Source: CAZBWW01 sp964496005
Lineage (GTDB): Bacteria; Patescibacteriota; WWE3; UBA101185; UBA10185
Direction: 5' to 3'
Length of the DNA: 57,864 nucleotides
Assembly: GCA_964496005.1 (NCBI GenBank)
Contig: CAZBWW010000003.1
Coordinates: 1-57,864 of the forward strand
The position numbers and the translations under genes were made by a program. Numbering within the stretch: position 1 is the first letter of the stretch; each line of letters opens with the position of its first letter. Below the pieces are notes generated by a model. That model did no database searches and had not been told where the DNA came from. It worked only from the letters and a program-made list of their open reading frames with translations. This document shows positions 53,822 to 57,864 of the stretch, piece by piece.

Positions 53822-54190
53822 CTACCCCAATACTTCTGTGATCCTCACCTTCCCGAAATACCCCATTTCCAGCAAATCTTTATCTTTCGTCAAAAACACA
53901 TCACACTCTGCTTATGCCGCTGAATGTAGTTGGAGGTTGTCTTCGTAATCTGCGGTTGGTCCGGAAAGGGATTTATGTACAAGTTCCGGTGTAATGGTCA
54001 CAAGGTTAAATGCATTAAACAAAGTAGAAAACTTGGTGTTTGGTACTTTGTGTTTGTAAACGTATATCCATGTACCTATTGACGAAATTGATAAATACGC
54101 CTTTGAGCCTGATAGCTTCCGTTTAAGGATTATATCCCTGTCTTCCGCTATGTCTATAAATATATTTGTATCAAGAAATACGTTTTCCAT
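53822..54190 (-). pseudogene. VapC-like PIN toxin broken by an in-frame stop
   Basis: The PIN domain starts MENVFLDTNIFIDI (first catalytic Asp) and continues to YEDNLQLHSAA, then TAA at 53912-53914. Reading on in the same frame gives AECDVFLTKDKDLLEMGYFG and RITEVLG before TAG at 53822: the missing end of a PIN domain with its last acidic site. One base change (for example CAA to TAA) explains this. The remaining 92 aa would lack a catalytic Asp. It overlaps the antitoxin gene by 20 nt. Confidence 0.85.
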
Positions 54191-54437
54191 ATTTTTCTTC
54201 AAGGTGTTTCAAATACAATTCTTTTCTCTTTTTGTAAGAGTAATTTTTACCGGTTTTAAACGCTTTTGACAGTTTATCCAGGGCTTCTTGTGTTGTAATA
54301 ATTGAACCATTTGTATACGGCTCTATAACACCAATAATTTTAGACCTGTGTACTAAATAAGTGCTTTTCCCTTTAGCCAAGGAGTCCTGCAACCGCATGG
54401 ATTCCGTGCGTAATTCAGTTGTTGAAATGTAATCCAT
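54171..54437 (-). CDS. Phd/YefM-like antitoxin (VapB partner)
   Basis: 88 aa. MDYISTTELRTESMRLQDSLAKGKSTYLVHRSKIIGVIEP has the Phd/YefM N-terminal DNA-binding layout; the rest is Lys/Glu-rich and should wrap the toxin. The start is 6 nt after a perfect TATAAT. The partner toxin gene downstream is inactivated, so this may survive as a lone repressor. Confidence 0.8.
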   Translation of the reverse strand: MDYISTTELRTESMRLQDSLAKGKSTYLVHRSKIIGVIEPYTNGSIITTQEALDKLSKAFKTGKNYSYKKRKELYLKHLEEKYGKRIS

Positions 54438-54443
54438 GTGGAA

Positions 54444-54474
54444 ATTATATGTATAGTTAAGTGTATAGTCAAGT
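54444..54474 (-). promoter_or_regulatory. vapB-like promoter overlapping tandem 12-bp operator repeats
   Basis: Minus strand TTGACT (54467-54472), 17-nt spacer, TATAAT (54444-54449), 6 nt, ATG 54437. Two tandem copies of ACTTRACTATAC fill 54451-54474, covering the -35 and spacer: the expected place for antitoxin autorepression. Confidence 0.65.
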
Positions 54475-54518
54475 GTACATTAGTAAACTGCGTGGAAATA
54501 TTGAAAATTAGCATGGTG

Positions 54519-54524
54519 TACAAT
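54519..54524 (+). promoter_or_regulatory. -10 of leaderless nuclease gene
   Basis: TACAAT, 6 nt before the ATG at 54531. Confidence 0.45.
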
Positions 54525-54530
54525 AAAACA

Positions 54531-55274
54531 ATGAACAACATTAGTAGATCTGAAATACAAATAGCAGAGTCGCAGGGACCTGACCCCTTCATGACCACAT
54601 CCGTTTACCAAGATACGTGTGAACGGCTAGTTGAATTTTACGCACAACGGCTACCTAACAACGAAACAGCTTTTAAACAGCGGTTAGTGTCACATTCTGT
54701 AAATGCGATAGTTGACTTGCACCATGCTCGGCAGGACGGACAAATGGAATTGGCTGACGTAGTCGAAAAAATAAAATGCTTACAAACTGTAATTAGACCA
54801 AACTTTACAAGCGGTGAGTGGCGAGGAACTGAGCAGGGTATTTTAGGTGAGGTGTGTGCAAGATTAGCATTTGAAGAATTGGGATTTAGCACTTACCCAC
54901 CGACGGACGAGGAAGATATAGAGGGTGGGATTGATTTTACGGTGTCGGGAAAATTAGCTAATGAGAGAACCGTGCATTTTGCTGTACAAGTGAAAACTAT
55001 AACAAAAGCGAAAGAACCCGACGTTTATAATCTAAGTCACGAACCTGAGATTCATGCAACACAAAAAGTAATTGCGTGGAAATATACAGATAAAATGACC
55101 GGTTATTTGAGTCGTAAAGGGTCTACTGCGCTTCCTTTGCTGGTAATTGTGCCGGGTGGTATGCATAATGACAAAGTAGGATATAATATAACAAACGGAA
55201 GGCCAACTGAGACTTTCGTACAGGAGTTGTGGGCTAAATTGGAGCCCATAGTAGCGGGAGCCGAGGAGAAGTGA
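54531..55274 (+). CDS. PD-(D/E)XK-type nuclease-like protein
   Basis: 247 aa from the ATG at 54531; an upstream in-frame ATG at 54438 lies before the -10 and is rejected. The N-terminal half is helical. The core reads GILGEVCARL (E107), EGGIDFTV (D135) and FAVQVKT (Q153/K155), the E-D-(Q)xK pattern of PD-(D/E)XK nucleases. It could be a restriction or repair enzyme, but no methylase or specificity subunit is near. It diverges from the TA locus and forms an operon with the 59-aa zinc-finger peptide, ended by a terminator. Confidence 0.7.
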   Translation: MNNISRSEIQIAESQGPDPFMTTSVYQDTCERLVEFYAQRLPNNETAFKQRLVSHSVNAIVDLHHARQDGQMELADVVEKIKCLQTVIRPNFTSGEWRGTEQGILGEVCARLAFEELGFSTYPPTDEEDIEGGIDFTVSGKLANERTVHFAVQVKTITKAKEPDVYNLSHEPEIHATQKVIAWKYTDKMTGYLSRKGSTALPLLVIVPGGMHNDKVGYNITNGRPTETFVQELWAKLEPIVAGAEEK

Positions 55275-55278
55275 TGCC

Positions 55279-55458
55279 TTGGCGGGAAAAATTTTGAGTG
55301 CGGAATGTAAGAGAGTGCAGGAGATAAATGAGCGCATTGCTAACGGCGATGAGCTGGTTACCGATGAAGAAATGGCTTTTGCCGAAACTCACACAGCAAT
55401 GTGTGCCGAATGCGCGCAGCATGCTCTTGCACTCACAGCGCATCGTGTTCAGAATTGA
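55279..55458 (+). CDS. 59-aa zf-HC2-like zinc-finger peptide
   Basis: Start TTG with AGGAG 9 nt upstream, 4 nt after the nuclease stop. The sequence has a Cys near residue 9, then GDELVTDEEMAFAETHTAMC and CAEC: C-x(n)-H-x3-C-x2-C, the layout of zinc-binding anti-sigma (zf-HC2) domains. Too short to have a membrane part. Perhaps an accessory or regulator of the nuclease. Terminator follows in 15 nt. Confidence 0.55.
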   Translation: MAGKILSAECKRVQEINERIANGDELVTDEEMAFAETHTAMCAECAQHALALTAHRVQN

Positions 55459-55473
55459 ATTCCAAATTTCATA

Positions 55474-55513
55474 GGAGCCCTCAAGGTCGAAAACCGCTGG
55501 GGGCTCTTTTTTT
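55474..55513 (+). terminator. rho-independent terminator of nuclease operon
   Basis: GAGCCC (55475-55480) pairs with GGGCTC (55501-55506), followed by seven Ts. Confidence 0.85.
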
Positions 55514-55570
55514 GCACTTAAATTTGTAAAAAAGTAACAATTAAAAAAATTTTAATATAGCATTCACAAT

Positions 55571-55628
55571 AAAGCCCGGATGTTTTACAATGGAAGTCCT
55601 ACCATCTTCCAAAAAACATTCGGGCTTT
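55571..55628. terminator. long bidirectional hairpin
   Basis: AAAGCCCGGATGTTTT and AAAACATTCGGGCTTT form a 16-bp stem with one wobble; inside, TGGAAG pairs with CTTCCA. It follows the 44-aa gene on the minus strand and can act in both directions, though flanking T-runs are short. Confidence 0.6.
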
Positions 55629-55656
55629 GTTGTGCACAAATTTAGGTTTGTGTCTG

Positions 55657-55791
55657 TTAAAGTGAAAATCCAAATATGAGAGCGAGGCCGACGATAACTA
55701 TAATAATTACTAAATACGTCACCGCCGGACCAAAAAAACATTTCGCCTTAATTTGCTTGTTGGTTCTTTCCAACAAATTAAGACTTTGCAT
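55657..55791 (-). CDS. 44-aa single-pass membrane peptide
   Basis: Sequence starts MQSLNLLERTNKQIKAKCFF and has one strong membrane helix (AVTYLVIIIVIVGLALIFGF) at the end. Basic residues before the helix predict an N-in orientation. No Shine-Dalgarno sequence. It sits between a structured stretch (55813-55862) and the long hairpin, which would be its terminator. No family recognised; a regulator or toxin-like small membrane protein is possible. Confidence 0.5.
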   Translation of the reverse strand: MQSLNLLERTNKQIKAKCFFGPAVTYLVIIIVIVGLALIFGFSL

Positions 55792-55802
55792 GTTTTGGGT
55801 TT

Positions 55803-55817
55803 TTGGATTACCAACCC
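55803..55817 (-). repeat. 15-nt repeat GGGTTGGTAAYCCAA, copy 1
   Basis: Read on the minus strand; second copy at 56452-56466, one base different. Each copy precedes a small minus-strand ORF (starts 55791 and 56428). Confidence 0.6.
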
Positions 55818-55869
55818 CAGGACTGCACATCCTGCCCAGTTAACCTATGGGTAGTCGGTTGCTTTCAGA

Positions 55870-56115
55870 CTATTCCGCTGAGCGGAATGCGTCCGGACCC
55901 GCGAGTGTCAAAGCTACAACAATTGGAGGGTCGTAGCTTTTATCCCAAACGGGCACAAGCCCGCCGGCTTCGCCGATCTGTTTTAACACAGATTCGAGCT
56001 CAGCGAGGTTGTCATATCCCGCACCGGGAATAGTGACTCCGCGGATCGCCAGACGCAGCAGGTTACCCTGCTCGTCAAAAAAAGCGACCAAAACAAACTC
56101 TGTGGTCTTCTCCAC
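55870..56115 (-). CDS. 81-aa orphan protein
   Basis: GTG start. MEKTTEFVLVAFFDEQGNLLRLAIRG then an acidic helix and VVALTLAGPDAF; looks like a small soluble alpha/beta protein. No family known. GC-richer than the chromosome around it. Its upstream region holds the structured leader copy A (56179-56259). Evidence for coding is a clean frame and plausible protein composition only. Confidence 0.5.
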   Translation of the reverse strand: MEKTTEFVLVAFFDEQGNLLRLAIRGVTIPGAGYDNLAELESVLKQIGEAGGLVPVWDKSYDPPIVVALTLAGPDAFRSAE

Positions 56116-56178
56116 TCCAAATCCACTATAAAATAGATAAAGGGCTTGGAGTGAAGCTCGAACAGTTTAAAACACACA

Positions 56179-56259
56179 CCCAGCAGCGATCGAATAAGAC
56201 TAACGCTTATCACCGCTGGGCCGCAAAGAGACTTTTTAGCTTCCAAAAATAAGGAAGCA
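56179..56259 (-). ncRNA. structured leader, copy A
   Basis: On the minus strand: hairpin GCTTCC/GGAAGC (56239-56259), a linker beginning AGTCTC, then a 12-bp hairpin starting CCCAGCGG (56179-56220) with all 12 pairs possible, two as G-U. Positions 56213-56234 are identical to 57612-57633. Lies 63 nt before the 81-aa gene. Cis-regulatory RNA is inferred. Confidence 0.5.
56213..56234 (-). repeat. 22-nt block shared by two leaders, copy A
   Basis: Identical over 22 nt to 57612-57633; minus strand reads AAGTCTCTTTGCGG then CCCAGCGG. Confidence 0.9.
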
Positions 56260-56275
56260 AGGATACTAACCTAAA

Positions 56276-56428
56276 TTAGCAACCTAATTTTTTTATTTTT
56301 TTTGTTGCTCGTGCAGAGATTAATCTACTCATCCGGCTATCCATAACCCAGGACCCGGCCGAGCCTCCGAATATTAAACATCGGAGCACCTCTTCTTCCT
56401 GCACAGCTAACCGTAGTTGCTGTTTCAT
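56276..56428 (-). CDS. 50-aa basic orphan peptide (tentative)
   Basis: ATG at 56428, just after repeat copy 2. Sequence MKQQLRLAVQEEEVLRCLIF followed by a Gly/Ser segment and a basic end (SARATKKIKKLGC). No Shine-Dalgarno sequence, no family. The shared upstream repeat with the 44-aa gene is the main argument for it being real. Confidence 0.3.
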   Translation of the reverse strand: MKQQLRLAVQEEEVLRCLIFGGSAGSWVMDSRMSRLISARATKKIKKLGC

Positions 56429-56451
56429 AGGAAACGTTTTTTTCACAAGTA

Positions 56452-56466
56452 TTGGGTTACCAACCC
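56452..56466 (-). repeat. 15-nt repeat GGGTTGGTAAYCCAA, copy 2
   Basis: Loop-stem GGGTT-ggt-AACCC enclosed in a second stem CACAAGT/ACTTGTG. See copy 1 at 55803. Confidence 0.6.
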
Positions 56467-56479
56467 TTAGCAACTTGTG

Positions 56480-56645
56480 GAAATGCCTTTTCTCCTCGAC
56501 TGGGCTTTTTTTGGTTGTTCGCCAGCCTTAGCAAGTCACCGCTGTAATAGCGGGGGTCGCTTGCTTTGGAGCTTTGTTCGACATTTCAACGTACCGCTGT
56601 CTAGGCGGTTTGAGGGAGCTTCTGTCTTTGAGCTCCAAAAAAAGA
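56480..56645 (-). other. hairpin-dense spacer
   Basis: No ORF. Three stable hairpins: GGAGCT...AGCTCC, ACCGC...GCGGT and AGCAAG..CCGCT...AGCGG..CTTGCT. It follows the 248-aa gene on the minus strand and may be a 3' or intercistronic RNA structure. Confidence 0.5.
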
Positions 56646-56648
56646 TGA

Positions 56649-57395
56649 TCAATCAAACAGATGCGGCCACAAACCCCTTAGCAGGGCCTCCAGATCCGCA
56701 ACTGTTTCGGGCTCGGGAATACCTTCCCCGTAGTCCGCTTTTACTGCCGCGAGCAAACGCTCGACGCTGATCTGGACTGACTCGGTAATTACTCCCGACT
56801 CTTTTTCCACACTCTCGATCACCTGATCGAGGGTTTCTCCGTTCTCCCTCGCTAACTTCAACTCAGCAAGGGAAATGTTCGTGTCATCATCGTCAGAGGT
56901 TTCCGTAATGAAAACCTCGGCCCCCTTAAGGGAATCTGGTTGCTGCAGTTTTACCTGCACACTCAGATTTCCAAAGAATTCGTACAGTTTTTGGATGAAC
57001 CTATACTCCCCCGGCGTTGCCATGGGATTCTTAAGTTCACCCGAACTCAACGCTGGGTGGTAGTTCGACCCTACGATGAGTAGGTCCTCACTGTGCCAGC
57101 GCACAACCCCCTCCCTCGCATCGACTTCGTCGTATGTGACGACTCCCTCGATGCTACTTAGGGTAGCGACGGGAAGTTGCTCCTCAAACACTGCCCGTCG
57201 GATCTCCCCGACGTATGTAGCGGGCCAAAAGGCCCTCGGGTAAGCTCCCTCCTTTTGTACGCGCTTTTCAATTTCTGCTAACACCGCGTACACCTCGGAG
57301 CCGTACCCGGACACGGCCTTCAGTGCCGCGTCTTTCAGCCTTCTTAAGGCCGTGTTGTGATCGAACTTCTTTTCTATTACTGTTACCCTAGCCAT
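56649..57395 (-). CDS. 248-aa orphan protein
   Basis: ATG with a perfect Shine-Dalgarno sequence (AGGAGG). N-terminal helical part rich in Lys/Arg/Glu (ALRRLKDAALKAVSGYGSEVYAVLAEIEKR), a beta-rich centre (about 75-110), and an acidic Ser/Asp stretch (TETSDDDDTNIS) before a helical end. No membrane helix, no family. GC-richer than the chromosome. Preceded by structured leader copy B. Probably cytoplasmic; function unknown. Confidence 0.6.
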   Translation of the reverse strand: MARVTVIEKKFDHNTALRRLKDAALKAVSGYGSEVYAVLAEIEKRVQKEGAYPRAFWPATYVGEIRRAVFEEQLPVATLSSIEGVVTYDEVDAREGVVRWHSEDLLIVGSNYHPALSSGELKNPMATPGEYRFIQKLYEFFGNLSVQVKLQQPDSLKGAEVFITETSDDDDTNISLAELKLARENGETLDQVIESVEKESGVITESVQISVERLLAAVKADYGEGIPEPETVADLEALLRGLWPHLFD

Positions 57396-57590
57396 TTCTA
57401 CCTCCTATATAGGTGGGCATGGCTGCCCTTAAAACAAGCAAAATACTGCGAGTGGGCACGAAACCCGCATTGCTTATTTTTTTGTTTTGCCCAAAAAACA
57501 TTTAAACTTTTGCTTAAACGCAATTTGGGAAAAGCAATGTTAGTTAATTGGCTGATTTCTCTACTTAAGTAAAGCACTCACCTAGCAACG

Positions 57591-57669
57591 ACCACAAATT
57601 ATTGTTTGTCGCCGCTGGGCCGCAAAGAGACTTGAAACACCAAAAACGTAATTTGCTTTGGCATTTCAA
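57591..57669 (-). ncRNA. structured leader, copy B
   Basis: Same plan as copy A: first hairpin TTGAAA-tg-CCAAA...TTTGG-tg-TTTCAA (57632-57669), the common linker, then a 12-position hairpin starting CCCAGCGG (57591-57619) with 11 pairs and one C-A mismatch. Lies about 195 nt before the 248-aa gene. Confidence 0.5.
57612..57633 (-). repeat. 22-nt block shared by two leaders, copy B
   Basis: Identical to 56213-56234. Confidence 0.9.
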
Positions 57670-57672
57670 AAA

Positions 57673-57787
57673 ATGTCAGATTTATTCGAGTCACCCGGAG
57701 GCAGGGTTCTCAGGCGTGTGCATTTCGGCACAACGCAAGGACACACATTTTACTGTGTGGAGGTCAGTGAGTTTGCATATCTGACAT
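57673..57787. ncRNA. candidate multibranched RNA
   Basis: Closing stem ATGTCAGAT (57673-57681) with ATCTGACAT (57779-57787). Inside are GAG-CCC...GGG-CTC, GCGT-GTGC...GCAC-ACGC (one bulge) and CACAC...GTGTG hairpins. On the minus strand the closing stem is followed by TTTTTT, terminator-like. Strand and identity unknown. Confidence 0.4.
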
Positions 57788-57864
57788 TATGCAAAACTAT
57801 GACATCATGTTTCATGTTGGAGGGGCTCCTGATCTCTCACGCCCTATGTTTATCTTGCTGTTAC

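Larger units (their letters stand above)
57396..57864 (-). other. structured gene-free end of window
   Basis: No credible ORF in 469 nt. It contains leader copy B (57591-57669), a branched-structure candidate (57673-57787) and an AT-rich stretch at 57470-57560 that may hold the promoter of the 248-aa gene. The window ends before any next gene. Confidence 0.5.

Noticed and set aside
53912..53914. Stop-codon reassignment as explanation for the broken PIN gene.
   Set aside because: The codon is TAA, which ends many intact genes here; CPR recoding concerns TGA, and TGA also ends yebC and the nuclease gene normally.
55803..56033. Plus-strand 76-aa ORF in the 3' cassette.
   Set aside because: It lies opposite the 81-aa minus ORF, has no Shine-Dalgarno sequence, and its composition (Arg/Gln-rich, no fold pattern) looks like a shadow frame.
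56983..57395. Diversity-generating retroelement or retron for the repeats of the 3' cassette.
   Set aside because: No reverse transcriptase ORF, and the two 22-nt copies do not show A-specific variation.
57673..57787. Known RNA classes (tmRNA, RNase P, SRP RNA, c-di-GMP or TPP riboswitch).
   Set aside because: Their conserved core words were looked for by eye on both strands and not found; a covariance search is still needed.
1..57864. CRISPR array, rRNA genes, insertion sequences or transposase.
   Set aside because: No regularly spaced repeats, no rRNA signatures and no transposase-like ORF were seen. The Xer-like gene lacks mobile-element neighbours.

Overview
The window looks like a chromosome segment of an uncultivated, host-dependent bacterium of the Candidate Phyla Radiation (Patescibacteria). 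Signs are an AT-rich genome, compact genes, a near-complete type IV pilus set next to a giant secreted adhesin, a VirD4-like ATPase, shortened versions of housekeeping proteins (YebC, RF1, LspA-like), and several unusual domain fusions. TGA ends real genes (yebC stops just after its conserved C-terminal segment), so the standard code applies and the Gracilibacteria/SR1 code is excluded. I cannot assign a class. A run of ten Ns in the htrA gene shows this is a scaffolded draft assembly.

Layout. 1-12.9 kb (minus strand): surface and pilus locus with prepilins, a PilX-like protein, a roughly 1655-aa secreted multi-Ig-like protein, a small secreted orphan, PilD, another prepilin, PilC, PilT and PilB. 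12.97-27.7 kb (plus strand): DNA polymerase III delta-prime, gyrB, four ABC-2 permeases plus one ATPase, a prepilin, a Mn-dependent pyrophosphatase with a damaged 5' end, gyrA, rnhB and an ITPase-IMPDH-like fusion. 27.8-29.9 kb: a tyrosine recombinase and a 1-kb gene-free region with a dif-like site, lying where plus- and minus-strand gene blocks converge. 29.95-53.7 kb (mostly minus strand): ruvC-yebC, a VirD4-like ATPase, a LytR-C protein, a pseudouridine synthase, two stand-alone receivers, LspA-like and Lgt-like/DksA-like genes, efp, dnaB, an MBL protein, HtrA and Ctp proteases, rpsR-ssb-rpsF, ychF and Fic. On the plus strand in this part are a TPR protein, an EamA exporter, rpmE, tRNA-Ile and prfA. 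tRNA-Leu is on the minus strand. 53.8-55.5 kb: a decayed VapBC pair and a nuclease-plus-zinc-finger operon. 55.5-57.86 kb: a visibly GC-richer minus-strand cassette of orphan ORFs separated by strongly structured sequence.

Expression style. Many genes have a -10 box 6-9 nt before the start codon and no Shine-Dalgarno sequence, so they should be read from leaderless or nearly leaderless mRNAs. This rule revises several start codons. A minority (ssb, pilT, the ABC ATPase, the 319-aa protein, orphan genes of the GC-richer type) carry clear Shine-Dalgarno sites.

Most notable points: two copies of a covarying two-hairpin leader with a shared 22-nt block upstream of orphan genes in the 3' cassette; an ITP/XTP pyrophosphatase fused to an IMPDH/GMP-reductase-like barrel; an Lgt-like membrane domain fused to a DksA-type zinc finger beside a reduced LspA-like gene; a 29-nt interruption with 8-bp direct repeats at the start of the pyrophosphatase gene; a 28-bp dif-like palindrome near a lone Xer recombinase; and a PIN toxin killed by one in-frame stop.
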